A stretch of DNA of 64,000 nucleotides from Aequorivita xiaoshiensis. Its GTDB lineage: Bacteria > Bacteroidota > Bacteroidia > Flavobacteriales > Flavobacteriaceae. The stretch is from positions 62,001 through 126,000 of the forward strand of contig NZ_JAIRBB010000001.1 of the NCBI RefSeq assembly GCF_022008395.1. The letters run 5' to 3'. The notes beneath the pieces were generated by a model. That model was not told the origin of the DNA. It saw only the letters and a program-made list of their open reading frames with translations, and ran no database searches. How positions within the stretch are numbered: position 1 is the first letter of the stretch; every line of letters begins with the position of its first letter. This document shows positions 8,638 to 18,655 of this stretch, piece after piece. The translations under genes were made by a program, and so were the position numbers.

Positions 8638-9918
8638 TTATATAAGATCCAAAATTCGCTCTAAAGCCATTCCTCTTGATGCTTTTATCAAAACAGTAGC
8701 ATTTTCTAGCTCCTGAGTTTTTATCACTTTTTTTAAGTCATCAAATGTTTTAAACTGCTTTATATGTGAAGCATTATTTTTTGCTTTATAAAAATTACCT
8801 CCCGTTAAAAACACTTTTGTAAAATTGTTTTCTTTTAAGAAGTTTACAATATTTTGATGTTCAGCTTCAGATTCTGTTCCTAGCTCGAACATGTCACCTA
8901 GAAATACAATTTTGGTATCTCCTTTAGTTTGTTTGAAATTTTCCAAGGCCGCCATCATGCTTGTTGGGTTTGCATTATAAGCATCCAACAATATAGTATT
9001 TGAACCCCGCTGCATCAATTGTGAACGGTTGTTTGATGGAACATACTCTTCTATCCCTTGTTTAATGTCGTTAACTGAAACGTTTAAATAAGCGCCTATT
9101 GCGATAGCTGCAGAAATGTTTGCGAAGTTGTATAAACCTACCAAATTACTTTGTAATTCAATACCATCGTACTCCACTAGAAGGTGGTTAGAACCATCTA
9201 AAAGCTTTATAATAAAATCAGCATTTGAGTCTCCAAAGGTAATTCTAGATATCCCTTTAGAATTTTCCAGTTGTTTTGCATCGTTAGCGTTAACAAATAT
9301 TTTTTTATTGTGATCTTTTAAAAACTGATAAAGTTCAGTCTTCCCCTGTATTACACCTTCTAGGCTACCAAATCCTTCCAAATGCGCTTTTCCAAAATTC
9401 GTAATATATCCGAAATCAGGTTTTGCTATTTCACTTAGCATTCTAATTTCACCTAGATGATTTGCGCCCATTTCAACAATCCCTATCTCCGTTTCCGAAT
9501 CCATCGAAAGCAACGTAAGTGGCACTCCTATATGGTTGTTTAAATTACCTTTAGTAGCAACCGTTATAAACTTTTTAGATAAAACTGTATTTATAAGTTC
9601 TTTTGAAGTGGTTTTACCGTTACTTCCAGTAAGCGATATAATGTGAAGCCCTAAATAATTTCTATGGAAGTACGCCAATTGCTGTAGCGTTACAAGAACG
9701 TTTTCTACTAGAATTGTTTCTCCAGTATCTTTATGAAATTTCTTTTCATCGATCACCACTTTAAAAGCTCCTTTATCTAAAGCTTCTTGTGCAAACATAT
9801 TGCCGTTAAAATTATCACCTTTTAATGCAAAGAAGATTGATTTTACAGGAATATTCCTAGAGTCAGTGCTTACTCCAGAGCTTTCTAAAAAGTTTTGATG
9901 TATTGTTTTTATATCCAT
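8638..9918 (-). CDS. murF: UDP-N-acetylmuramoyl-tripeptide--D-alanyl-D-alanine ligase
   Basis: MurF adds D-Ala-D-Ala to the UDP-MurNAc-tripeptide in the cytoplasm, the last soluble step of peptidoglycan precursor synthesis. The 426-residue protein has the N-terminal Mur domain (TDSRNIPVKSIFFALKG), the ATP loop TGSNGKTT (97-104), the central EMGANHLGEI motif and a C-terminal domain with LDAYNANPTSM. The start is the ATG at 9918, which gives the normal MurF N-terminus. The open frame continues 41 codons upstream through the gldJ terminator and is not coding there. It follows gldJ on the same strand with a terminator in the gap, so readthrough or a separate promoter must supply expression. The gldJ-murF order occurs in other flavobacteria. 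Confidence 0.96.
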   Translation of the reverse strand: MDIKTIHQNFLESSGVSTDSRNIPVKSIFFALKGDNFNGNMFAQEALDKGAFKVVIDEKKFHKDTGETILVENVLVTLQQLAYFHRNYLGLHIISLTGSNGKTTSKELINTVLSKKFITVATKGNLNNHIGVPLTLLSMDSETEIGIVEMGANHLGEIRMLSEIAKPDFGYITNFGKAHLEGFGSLEGVIQGKTELYQFLKDHNKKIFVNANDAKQLENSKGISRITFGDSNADFIIKLLDGSNHLLVEYDGIELQSNLVGLYNFANISAAIAIGAYLNVSVNDIKQGIEEYVPSNNRSQLMQRGSNTILLDAYNANPTSMMAALENFKQTKGDTKIVFLGDMFELGTESEAEHQNIVNFLKENNFTKVFLTGGNFYKAKNNASHIKQFKTFDDLKKVIKTQELENATVLIKASRGMALERILDLI

Positions 9919-9936
9919 AAACTTAGTGTGAATATA

Positions 9937-9972
9937 TAAAAAAACCCTCCAAAGTTTATCACTTCGAAGGGT
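9937..9972 (-). terminator. Intrinsic terminator between gldJ and murF
   Basis: On the minus strand ACCCTTCGAAGT (9972-9961) pairs with ACTTTGGAGGGT (9955-9944) over 12 bp, including two G.U wobbles. The loop is 5 nt and a run of at least seven T follows. It lies 26 nt after the gldJ stop and ends 19 nt before the murF ATG, so it may attenuate murF transcription. Confidence 0.8.
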
Positions 9973-9997
9973 ATAATTTTTAAAAAAAGTTTGAACT

Positions 9998-11674
9998 TTA
10001 GTTTCTCGCTTTCTTTCCTTTTTTAGATTTAGAACCAACACGACTCATAGCACATCTAAAGCCAATGAAATCTGAAGCCATATCTTGCGGGAAATATCTT
10101 CTTTGAGCCGGGTCTAACCAATACTCTCTATCTCTCCAAGATCCACCTTTGTACACTCTAACTTCGTTACTAATTAAAGTAGTACGGTTATTAGATTTGT
10201 CATAAACGCGATCTAACTGCCCTGTGGTATCAGCGTATACATTGTGAACTGGCGCATTGTACATCCTTTTAGTATCATCACCAGTTTCTCCAAAATCGTT
10301 TTGGAATGATTGGTAATATCTAGTTGATTCTTTATCACCATCTCTAAAATCGCGGTTATCAGCTTTAGAGAAGTTTGTTCTTAAGTAAGTATCCTTTTCA
10401 TCAACTGGTACTTGAAGAATTTCACCAGGTAAGTTACGTGCTATAATTCTACCGTTGCTTAAGGTGTCGTAAACTATTGAATCCATAGTAACAACTTTTA
10501 CTTGACCATTCTCGTCAATTGCGTTTTTTGTGTAAACATTTCCACGATAGTAGTTAAAGTCGTTAAAGTCGTCATCGATAATAGGTCTGTAAATATCTGC
10601 TACCCATTCTGCAACGTTTCCAGCCATATCGTATAAACCGTAATCGTTAGGCGCATAAGATTTTACTTGAGCAGTAATATCGGCACCATCATCACTCCAT
10701 CCAGAAATTCCACCGTAATCACCAGATCCTTGCTTAAAGTTAGCCATCTGATCACCTAATGATCTTCTCTTACCAGAGCGAGTGTATTGTCCTTCCCAGG
10801 GATATTTTTTTCTACCTCTGTATGCATTGTACTCACGAAGTCCTACTAAACCTAAAGCAGCATACTCCCATTCAGCTTCCGTTGGTAAACGGTATGCCGG
10901 TAGCAACATTCCATCCTGACGTTGAATAAATAGGTTTGTACTATCCTTACTTCTCTTAGCAATAGCTTCAGATTTTTTTCCTCCTCTTGTAATCGAATCG
11001 TTTCCACCATATGTTTTAGTTGGTGCATTAAGATACGTTTCAGTGCTAAAGGTTTCACCTGGCTCCACTTCATAACGAGCATTTCTAGAAGTAACGCCTT
11101 CGTTTTCTAGAATCATTTCATTAACTCTATCGGTACGCCATTTACTAAATTCTACTGCTTGAACCCAGCTAACTCCTACCACTGGATACTCTGCATAGGC
11201 AGGGTGACGCAAGTAGTTATTAGTCATCACTTCGTTGAAACCTAAACGATTTCTCCAAACTAATGTATCAGGAACAGCTCCTTCGTAAATTCTGCGATAA
11301 TTTTCGTTAGAAGGTGGGAAAACTTTCTTTAACCAATCTAAATACTCTAAGTACATTAGGTTCGTTACTTCGGTTTCGTCCATATAAAAAGATTGAACGT
11401 GCTGTTGGTTTGGGGTATTATTCCAGTCGTGCATAGGATCATCCTGAACACGGCCCATGGTAAATGTACCTCCTTCAATAAATACTAGTCCAGGACCAGT
11501 TTCTTGTTCATTAAACTGAGGGTCGTACTGAAAGCCGCCTTCTTTAGAGTTTAGCTTCCATCCGGTAGCACGAGAACTGTCTTTGTAATCTCTAGATTTA
11601 TTGCAACTAACAAATACTGTGGCTGCAAGGGCAGCAACAAATAGCTTTAATGCAAGGTTTTTTCTTAACATCAT
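9998..11674 (-). CDS. gldJ: Gliding motility lipoprotein GldJ
   Basis: GldJ is an outer-membrane-associated lipoprotein needed for gliding and for stability of the type IX secretion/motility machinery. The protein of about 558 residues begins MMLRKN, with a lipoprotein signal peptide ending VFVSC. It contains a long SUMF1/formylglycine-enzyme-like domain, opening with GPGLVFIEGGTFTMG and ending with GGSWRDREYWLDPAQRR and GFRCAMSRVG. The length and ending match GldJ and not the paralogue GldK. The start was set at 11674, because the frame upstream to 11731 encodes no signal-peptide-like sequence. The gene is divergent from porU-porV and is followed by murF, a conserved flavobacterial neighbourhood. 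Confidence 0.95.
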   Translation of the reverse strand: MMLRKNLALKLFVAALAATVFVSCNKSRDYKDSSRATGWKLNSKEGGFQYDPQFNEQETGPGLVFIEGGTFTMGRVQDDPMHDWNNTPNQQHVQSFYMDETEVTNLMYLEYLDWLKKVFPPSNENYRRIYEGAVPDTLVWRNRLGFNEVMTNNYLRHPAYAEYPVVGVSWVQAVEFSKWRTDRVNEMILENEGVTSRNARYEVEPGETFSTETYLNAPTKTYGGNDSITRGGKKSEAIAKRSKDSTNLFIQRQDGMLLPAYRLPTEAEWEYAALGLVGLREYNAYRGRKKYPWEGQYTRSGKRRSLGDQMANFKQGSGDYGGISGWSDDGADITAQVKSYAPNDYGLYDMAGNVAEWVADIYRPIIDDDFNDFNYYRGNVYTKNAIDENGQVKVVTMDSIVYDTLSNGRIIARNLPGEILQVPVDEKDTYLRTNFSKADNRDFRDGDKESTRYYQSFQNDFGETGDDTKRMYNAPVHNVYADTTGQLDRVYDKSNNRTTLISNEVRVYKGGSWRDREYWLDPAQRRYFPQDMASDFIGFRCAMSRVGSKSKKGKKARN

Positions 11675-11897
11675 AAATTCAAAAATATGTGAGAATTGGG
11701 TTCGCAATATAGTAATTAACGACAAAATCACAATAATATTTTATTATTATTGCGTTCTAGTAAAGGCTTTGTCAAAAATCCTTTTCACGATAGCAAACGT
11801 ATTAGTTTTGATAATATTATCCTAATTAAAATATTGCACAAAGTTATTAAAAAGGATTAGCTATACTAACTGTTTATTTAAAGCGTTAATAATATTG

Positions 11898-14800
11898 ATG
11901 AAAAAACAATTATTTTTATTACTACTTTTTTGCATCCCATCTATAGGTATAGCACAGTCTCGAAACATTTCAATTAGCTGGAACAACAAACCTGAATTTG
12001 TTGAATCCACAGGAAATAATTTTTCAGATAATGCTACAAAGCAAGAAAAACTTGAAGAATTAAAACTTCAAATTAATGAACAATCCATTAGCTATGGTAC
12101 ACAATGGGAGGATCAAGGCTTCGCCGATAAAAATTCAGTAAGAGTTACCAACGTTACCTATGCTCCACTGTCATCAAGCGCTGTTAGCAAACTAAATACA
12201 GATTTAATTCCAAATGAGCTGACCTATAAGCTCGTTAGTACAAAATCTAGAGAAAAGCTTTTTACAACATTTATTGTTTCTCCAATTGTAGGTTCAAATG
12301 GGAGTTATAGACGCGTTACAGCATTAAAAGTTGATTATAATTACGGGCCGCAGAGTCGTAATATGCCTCCAGGCATTACAAATTCTGTTCTATCACAAGG
12401 ACAATGGTTTAAATTTAAAGTTGAAAAAACCGGTGTTCATAAAATTGACAAAGCTTTTTTAAATAGCTTAGGCATGAATACCGACGGAATTAACCCGCAA
12501 ACCATAAAAATCTATGGGCACGGCGGACAATCGCTACCCTTATTAAATGCTGAAAACAGGTTTTTCGACTTACCTGAAACGCCAATACAAGTAATTGGAG
12601 AAGCAGACGGAAGCTTTGATTCTGGCGATTACATACTATTTTACGGAACAGACACTAAAGGTTATGTTGAAGAAAACGACTCCAACATCAACCCTTATAC
12701 CGATGAGTCCTATTATTATATTACAGCAGGTGGCGAAAGCGGAAAGCGGATAACTCCAATGGTTGAACCAACCGCTTCGGCTACTATGAGTATCGATGAA
12801 TTTGACGATTATCAATTTCACGAAAAAGACGAGGAAAGTCCAACGAAATTGGGGAGAAGATGGTTTGGAAACAGATTCGACATTCAAAGTGAACAAAGCT
12901 TTACTTTCGACTTCCCTAATATTGTATCGGGTGCTCCCATGAAAATATTAATTAAGGCTGCCGCAGCATCCGAAAGTGCTACTTCTATGAATGTAACAGT
13001 AAATAGCACCAGCCTTAATCCTATTACATTTTCTGCTTTAGGCTCTTCTGGACTTTTAAACTTATCTGAACTTGACACCGAAGTTCCTGCTAGTGGAGAG
13101 TCGGTAACAATTGACCTAGCTTATAACAACAATGGAAATCCGTCTAGTATAGGATACTTAGACTATATTAGTATATGGGTTAAAAGAAAACTTACTGGGA
13201 CAGCTAAACAAATGGTTTTTCAATATAACGATGCTGTAAATCTAAGTGGAGTGGCAGATTATCAACTGGCAAATGCAAGTCAGATAAGTCAGATTTGGGA
13301 TGTTACGGACCCACAGTTTATCACTTCAAAAAAAAATGAAGAAAACGCATCTTCAATAAGTTTCAAACAAAATTTAGGCAGGCTCAGAAAATATGTAGCT
13401 ATTAATCCAAACGACTACTTCACCCCTATTAAGATTTCTCAATCTGCAGTAGCAAACCAAAATTTAAAAGGAAGTATATTTAAAGATGAATCGGGACAAT
13501 TTAAAGATATCGACTACATTATTATAACGGCTCCTTTTTTAATTCAACCTGCATTACGCCTTGCAAATCACCATAAAAACTTAAACGGCCTTAATGTAAA
13601 AGTGGTTACTACAGATAAGATTTACGAAGAGTTTAGCTCTGGCAGTCAAGATATATCGGCAATTCGTAACTTTATTCGATATGTATATTTCAACGCTTCT
13701 TCTGAAGCTAATCGCGTTAAATTTGTTGGTATATTAGGAGACACCTCTATAGATTATAAAAACAGGATTTCAAACAATAACAATATAGTACCAACTTTTC
13801 ATACCTTATCGAGTACTAGTATAAGTTTTTCATTTATGTCTGATGATTTCTTTGGAAATATGGATGAAAATGAAGGTACTATCGGGCAAAGGTCTGGCGA
13901 TATTGATTTGTTAGATATCGCAATGGGAAGAATTGTTGCAGACAATGTTTCCTTAGCCAATGCAATGGTCGACAAGGTAATCAACTACACCTCTGAAAGC
14001 ACTTATGGCAACTGGAGAACAAATTTTGTTTTAGTTTCTGATGATGCCGACAATAGTACAGACGCAACCTTACAGCGTAATCTCGATGCCCTCGGGGATC
14101 AAATTTCAGACGAAAAACCTTTTATAAATGTAAAGAAAATTCACTCCGACTCATACCAGCAACAAGCATCCGCTGGTGGAAATAGATACCCTGACGTAAA
14201 TGAAGCCATAAAAACTGCATTTGAAGCTGGAGCAATTATCCTCGATTACTTTGGCCACGGGGGTGAAGACGGACTAGCACACGAATTTATATACACAAAA
14301 GGAATAGCGGAAGGACTTAAAAACAAAAACAAACTGCCTTGTGTTATAACCGTAACTTGCGAATTCACAAAGTTTGATAACCCGCTTCGCATTACCGCTG
14401 GTGAATTAACTTATCAAAACAAAGAAGGCGGTGCAATTTCCATGGTTACTACTACCCGTGCAATTTTTATTAGAACGGGGGTGACTTTTAATGAATATCT
14501 AGCCGAACACCTTTTTGGCTATGGTAGAGATGTACCGGTTGCTCCCTCTGAAGGACTTCGCCTATCAAAAGCCGACTTAGGAATAGGAACTCCACTTCGT
14601 CGTGTAGTTTTTTATATTGGAGACCCAGCGATGAATCTTGCTTTTCCAAAAAAAGATATTCAAATCACTCATTTAAACGATGTTCCAATTGGCCAAGCTA
14701 CCGACACACTTAAAGCCTTGAGCAAGGTTAAATTTAGCGGTCAAATTTTAAGTCCGAATGGTACTCCCATTACAGATTACAATGGTACTCTTGGCGCGAA

Positions 14801-15737
14801 AGTGTTCGATAAAAAAGTACAACGCCAAACCTTAGACAACGACAATATTGGTGAAATAATGGATTTTGAAGTATTAGGTGAAGTATTATTTAACGGGCAA
14901 GCATCTATACAAAATGGGCAATTCGACTTTGAATTTGTTGTTCCTCGAGATATCCAAATTCCGGTAGGCAAAGGTAGAGTTAGTCTTTATGCCGAACGAG
15001 AAAACGCTTTAGAAGATCAAGCAGGTGTAAACCTAGATATTAACGTAGGAGGATTAAATGAAAATGCTCCTGAAGACAACCAAGGCCCACTTATTAAGTT
15101 ATTTATGAACGACGAAAGTTTCGTTTCGGGTGGCATAACAGACGACTCCCCTATCTTATTAGCAAAACTAGAAGATCCAAATGGAATAAATACTGCCAGC
15201 GGAATTGGTCACGATATTGTAGCTACACTAGACGGAGATGAATCTAATCCATTTGTACTAAACGAATTTTACCAAGCCGAAGTGGACGATTACACTAAAG
15301 GCACAGCAACCTTTAAGTTTCGTGATTTAGAAGATGGATTGCACACTTTAAAGCTAAAAGCTTGGGATGTTTATAACAATTCTTCCACTGCAGAGATTCA
15401 ATTTGTAGTTGCTGGTAATGAAAAATTAGAAATAACTCGCGTTTTAAACTATCCAAATCCCTTTGTAAACTACACAGAATTCTGGTTTAACCACAACAGA
15501 CCTGATGAAACACTAGATGTGCAAGTGCAAGTTTTTACAGTTACTGGGAAAGTAGTTTGGACCAAGAATGCAGCTATTCCGCCATCTGGAAGCTATCTAT
15601 CTCGAGAAATTACTTGGGATGGTCGCGACGATTTTGGAGATAAAATAGGAAAAGGTGTATATGTATATAAGATTACAGTTAAATCTGCGTTAACCAATCA
15701 GCGAGTTGAAAAATTTGAGAAACTCGTTATCCTTTAA
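11898..15737 (+). CDS. porU: Type IX secretion system sortase PorU
   Basis: PorU is the cell-surface C25 (gingipain-type) cysteine protease that removes the C-terminal sorting domain from type IX cargo and attaches the cargo to the surface. The 1279-residue protein starts at the ATG at 11898 and has a signal peptide ending GIAQ. The C25 domain shows the catalytic His at about 787 in DYFGHGGEDG and the Cys at about 821 in VITVTCEF. The C-terminus has a FlgD-like Ig/sorting domain (LNYPNPFVNYTEF to GVYVYKITVK), so PorU is itself sorted by the pathway. porV follows after 34 nt, probably as one transcript, and gldJ is divergent. Confidence 0.96.
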   Translation: MKKQLFLLLLFCIPSIGIAQSRNISISWNNKPEFVESTGNNFSDNATKQEKLEELKLQINEQSISYGTQWEDQGFADKNSVRVTNVTYAPLSSSAVSKLNTDLIPNELTYKLVSTKSREKLFTTFIVSPIVGSNGSYRRVTALKVDYNYGPQSRNMPPGITNSVLSQGQWFKFKVEKTGVHKIDKAFLNSLGMNTDGINPQTIKIYGHGGQSLPLLNAENRFFDLPETPIQVIGEADGSFDSGDYILFYGTDTKGYVEENDSNINPYTDESYYYITAGGESGKRITPMVEPTASATMSIDEFDDYQFHEKDEESPTKLGRRWFGNRFDIQSEQSFTFDFPNIVSGAPMKILIKAAAASESATSMNVTVNSTSLNPITFSALGSSGLLNLSELDTEVPASGESVTIDLAYNNNGNPSSIGYLDYISIWVKRKLTGTAKQMVFQYNDAVNLSGVADYQLANASQISQIWDVTDPQFITSKKNEENASSISFKQNLGRLRKYVAINPNDYFTPIKISQSAVANQNLKGSIFKDESGQFKDIDYIIITAPFLIQPALRLANHHKNLNGLNVKVVTTDKIYEEFSSGSQDISAIRNFIRYVYFNASSEANRVKFVGILGDTSIDYKNRISNNNNIVPTFHTLSSTSISFSFMSDDFFGNMDENEGTIGQRSGDIDLLDIAMGRIVADNVSLANAMVDKVINYTSESTYGNWRTNFVLVSDDADNSTDATLQRNLDALGDQISDEKPFINVKKIHSDSYQQQASAGGNRYPDVNEAIKTAFEAGAIILDYFGHGGEDGLAHEFIYTKGIAEGLKNKNKLPCVITVTCEFTKFDNPLRITAGELTYQNKEGGAISMVTTTRAIFIRTGVTFNEYLAEHLFGYGRDVPVAPSEGLRLSKADLGIGTPLRRVVFYIGDPAMNLAFPKKDIQITHLNDVPIGQATDTLKALSKVKFSGQILSPNGTPITDYNGTLGAKVFDKKVQRQTLDNDNIGEIMDFEVLGEVLFNGQASIQNGQFDFEFVVPRDIQIPVGKGRVSLYAERENALEDQAGVNLDINVGGLNENAPEDNQGPLIKLFMNDESFVSGGITDDSPILLAKLEDPNGINTASGIGHDIVATLDGDESNPFVLNEFYQAEVDDYTKGTATFKFRDLEDGLHTLKLKAWDVYNNSSTAEIQFVVAGNEKLEITRVLNYPNPFVNYTEFWFNHNRPDETLDVQVQVFTVTGKVVWTKNAAIPPSGSYLSREITWDGRDDFGDKIGKGVYVYKITVKSALTNQRVEKFEKLVIL

Positions 15738-15771
15738 AAATTAAAATTATATTTGCCCAAAATTCACAATA

Positions 15772-16953
15772 ATGAAGAAAATTCTTGTTACCGTACTAAT
15801 AGGTTTAGTTGCTTTTAAATCGGTGAAAGCACAAAATGATATTGAAAAATTTAATCCAATTACAACAGGTGTTCCTTTCTTACTTATTGCCGCTGACCCT
15901 CGTGCTGGCGCATTAGGAGACATAGGTGTTGTGACTTCTCACGATGCTTTTTCACAGCACTGGAACCCAGCTCAAAACGTATTTGCGTTATCTAAACAAG
16001 GAGTTGGTATTTCATATACTCCATATTTAAGTAAATTGGTAAACGACATCTTCTTAGCCGATGTAACCTATTACAACCGTCTAAGTGAGCGTAGTGCTGT
16101 AGGTGCTAGTTTACGATATTTTAAACTTGGTGACATTGAAGCACGTCAAACATTAGAGCAAGACCCTTTAATCTTAAGTCCTAACGAATTTACTTTTGAT
16201 GTGTCATACGCACTTCGATTAAGTGAGCGTTTTTCTATGGCAGTTTCTGGTAGATACCTTCGTTCAGATTTAAAACTTCAAACAAGTGATGCCGATGCTT
16301 CTGCAGCAAGCTCATTTGCAGTAGATGTTTCAGGATATTACCAAAGTGAAGAAATTCCTTACAGCGATTTTGATGGTCGTTGGAGAATGGGTTTCAATAT
16401 TTCAAACATTGGACCTAAAATTAAATATGACAACTCAGACAACTCTGAGAGCAACCTTCCAACAAACCTAGCTTTAGGTGGAGGTTTCGACTTTATTCTT
16501 GATGAGTACAACAAAGTAGGGGTTTCGTTAGAAGTTAATAAACTTTTAGTGCCAACGCCACAAGACCCAGATCTTAACGGTGATGGTGAAGTTACTTCAG
16601 AAGAAATTGCTCAAAACAACAGAGACTATAGAAACATAAGCTTTATCTCTGGTATGTTTAAGTCGTTTGGAGATGCTCCAGGTGGAATGTCTGAAGAATT
16701 AAAAGAATTTACTTGGGCACTAGGTGCTGAATACTGGTATCAAGATGTATTTGCATTCCGTGCTGGTTACTTCAACGAAAGCGATATGAAAGGAGGAAGA
16801 AAATTTGCTTCTGTAGGTGCAGGTTTCCGTTATACTGCTATCAACATTGATATTTCTTACTTATTTGGAACTGGTAAAGTTGTTACGCCACTAGACGGAA
16901 CACTTCGTTTTGGATTGACGTTCAACTTTGGTGATACTTACGACGAGTATTAA
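15772..16953 (+). CDS. porV: Type IX secretion outer-membrane protein PorV
   Basis: PorV (LptO) is a FadL-like outer-membrane beta-barrel that shuttles cargo from the translocon to PorU. The 393-residue protein has a signal peptide ending SVKAQ. The characteristic N-terminal region follows (GVPFLLIAADPRAGALGDIGV, then HWNPAQNVF), then alternating amphipathic strands to a terminal strand ending RFGLTFNFGDTY. An acidic loop, DPDLNGDGEVTSEE, resembles a Ca-binding insert. It lies 34 nt after porU with no terminator between them. Identity is firm because of the motifs and the porU neighbour. Confidence 0.95.
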   Translation: MKKILVTVLIGLVAFKSVKAQNDIEKFNPITTGVPFLLIAADPRAGALGDIGVVTSHDAFSQHWNPAQNVFALSKQGVGISYTPYLSKLVNDIFLADVTYYNRLSERSAVGASLRYFKLGDIEARQTLEQDPLILSPNEFTFDVSYALRLSERFSMAVSGRYLRSDLKLQTSDADASAASSFAVDVSGYYQSEEIPYSDFDGRWRMGFNISNIGPKIKYDNSDNSESNLPTNLALGGGFDFILDEYNKVGVSLEVNKLLVPTPQDPDLNGDGEVTSEEIAQNNRDYRNISFISGMFKSFGDAPGGMSEELKEFTWALGAEYWYQDVFAFRAGYFNESDMKGGRKFASVGAGFRYTAINIDISYLFGTGKVVTPLDGTLRFGLTFNFGDTYDEY

Positions 16954-16993
16954 AAAGAAAAGTTGAGCAATTAACTTGTTTAATACTTGACAT

Positions 16994-17476
16994 TTGAAAA
17001 AACAAAAAATAGAAATCTCAATTGAAGTTTTTGAATCGGTTTCAGAGCTTCCAAAAGATATTCAAGAATTAATGAATAAGGCGCAAGAAGCACGTAAGAA
17101 TGCTTATGCGCCTTATTCACTTTTTCAAGTTGGGGCAGCTATTCGGCTTGCTTCAAACGAAATTACTATTGGCAGTAATCAAGAGAATGCAGCCTATCCT
17201 TCAGGCTTATGCGCAGAGCGTGTGGCTATTTTCCATACAGGAGCGCTTTATCCAAACGAAGGAATTAAGGCAATTGCCATTTGCGCTAGTTCTTCTAAAC
17301 AAGTTCTTACCGAACCCATAGGACCTTGTGGCGCCTGCCGACAGTCTTTGGCAGAATACGAGCAAAAGCAAAAATCTCCAATCGCCGTTTACTTTATGGG
17401 TGAAACTGGAAAAATTGTAAAAACTAATTCAGTACTAGATTTACTCCCCTTAGGTTTCAATGCCAAATACCTCTAA
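16994..17476 (+). CDS. cdd: Cytidine deaminase
   Basis: This enzyme deaminates cytidine and deoxycytidine to uridine forms in pyrimidine salvage. The 160-residue protein has the zinc-binding signature C73-A-E75 (LCAERVAIF) and PCGAC (112/115), plus the N-terminal APYSLFQVGAA motif. The length fits the homotetrameric class with a short N-terminal extension. The only plausible start is TTG at 16994, because the next ATG (about residue 28) would remove part of the domain. It follows porV after 40 nt and may be cotranscribed, though the functions are unrelated. Confidence 0.92.
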   Translation: MKKQKIEISIEVFESVSELPKDIQELMNKAQEARKNAYAPYSLFQVGAAIRLASNEITIGSNQENAAYPSGLCAERVAIFHTGALYPNEGIKAIAICASSSKQVLTEPIGPCGACRQSLAEYEQKQKSPIAVYFMGETGKIVKTNSVLDLLPLGFNAKYL

Positions 17477-17573
17477 TAGAAGCATCATTTAATAAATAAC
17501 GATCTTACAATTAAGCATTGTTGAAAAGTTGCTTTTTGCATTTTTTCAAGCATTTGTATTTTAGGAATTGTTA

Positions 17574-17606
17574 TTTGTATTTTCTCCTTTTAAAGTACTA
17601 TTTTTG
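17574..17606 (+). promoter_or_regulatory. Promoter of pdhA-pdhC
   Basis: TTTG (17574-17577), a 21-nt spacer and TATTTTTG (17599-17606) match the Bacteroidota consensus. Transcription would begin near 17612, giving a leader of about 40 nt before the pdhA ATG. Confidence 0.65.
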
Positions 17607-17653
17607 TTATCCGTTTAATAAATTTTCCCCTGGGAAAACCTTATAGCAGATAG

Positions 17654-18652
17654 ATGAAGAAAATCACTAAGAAAACGTACCTAGATTGGTACGAAAACAT
17701 GCTCTTTTGGCGCAAATTCGAAGACAAACTTGCGCAAGTTTATATCAATCAAAAAGTAAGAGGTTTTCTACACCTTTACAATGGTCAAGAAGCTGTTCTA
17801 GCAGGTGCGCTGCACGCTATGGATCTTTCTAAAGACCGAATGATTACCGCATACAGAAACCACGTACAACCTATTGGCATGGGTGTAGACCCAAAAAAAG
17901 TAATGGCAGAGCTTTACGGTAAGGCAACTGGTACTTCTCAAGGCTTAGGTGGTTCTATGCATATTTTTGCTAAAGAACACCGTTTTTACGGAGGGCACGG
18001 TATTGTAGGAGGACAAATTCCACTAGGTGCTGGCTTGGCTTTTGCCGATAAGTATTTTGAAAGAGATGCTGTAACCTTAACCTATATGGGAGATGGTGCT
18101 ACGCGTCAAGGTTCGCTTCACGAAACTTTTAACCTTGCAATGCTTTGGAAACTTCCAGTGGTATTCTGTGTTGAAAACAATGGCTACGCTATGGGAACTT
18201 CGGTTGAACGTACCGCAAACCACACCGATATTTACAAACTTGGTCTTGGTTACGAAATGCCGTGTAAACCAGTTGATGCTATGAAGCCAGAAGTAGTAGC
18301 AAAAGAAATGGACGAGGCTATTAAACGTGCGCGTCGCGGAGATGGACCAACTTTCTTAGAGTTGCGTACCTATCGCTACCGTGGGCACTCAATGAGTGAT
18401 GCACAACACTATAGAACAAAAGAAGAGGTTGCCAAGAAACAAGAAGAAGATCCAATTAGTTATGTTCTTCATCAAATCTATGAAAACGATTGGGCAACTC
18501 AAGACGAGATTAAAAAGATAAACCAAAGGGTGAAAGATTTGGTTGAAGAATGTGAAAAATTCGCTGATGAATCTCCATATCCAGAGAAAAATGTGATGTT
18601 CGATTCTGTTTATGAACAACAAGATTACCCTTTTTTATCAGATAAATTATAA
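17654..18652 (+). CDS. pdhA: Pyruvate dehydrogenase E1 component, alpha subunit
   Basis: E1 alpha binds thiamine diphosphate and, with the beta subunit, decarboxylates pyruvate and reductively acetylates E2. The 332-residue protein contains GGHGIVGGQIPLGAGLA, the TPP motif beginning GDG (146-148) and ending ENN (174-176), and YRYRGHSMSDAQHYR, corresponding to the loop phosphorylated in mitochondrial enzymes. The gene for E1 beta is not in the window. In this group it often lies elsewhere on the chromosome. pdhC begins 4 nt after the stop, so the two are translationally coupled. Confidence 0.96.
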   Translation: MKKITKKTYLDWYENMLFWRKFEDKLAQVYINQKVRGFLHLYNGQEAVLAGALHAMDLSKDRMITAYRNHVQPIGMGVDPKKVMAELYGKATGTSQGLGGSMHIFAKEHRFYGGHGIVGGQIPLGAGLAFADKYFERDAVTLTYMGDGATRQGSLHETFNLAMLWKLPVVFCVENNGYAMGTSVERTANHTDIYKLGLGYEMPCKPVDAMKPEVVAKEMDEAIKRARRGDGPTFLELRTYRYRGHSMSDAQHYRTKEEVAKKQEEDPISYVLHQIYENDWATQDEIKKINQRVKDLVEECEKFADESPYPEKNVMFDSVYEQQDYPFLSDKL

Positions 18653-18655
18653 GAG

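Noticed and set aside
8563-8662. Possible 32-residue frame (MPKTLIISGSQ...) between the yitT-like gene and murF
   Set aside because: It overlaps the murF end, has no promoter or family signal, and is too short to support.
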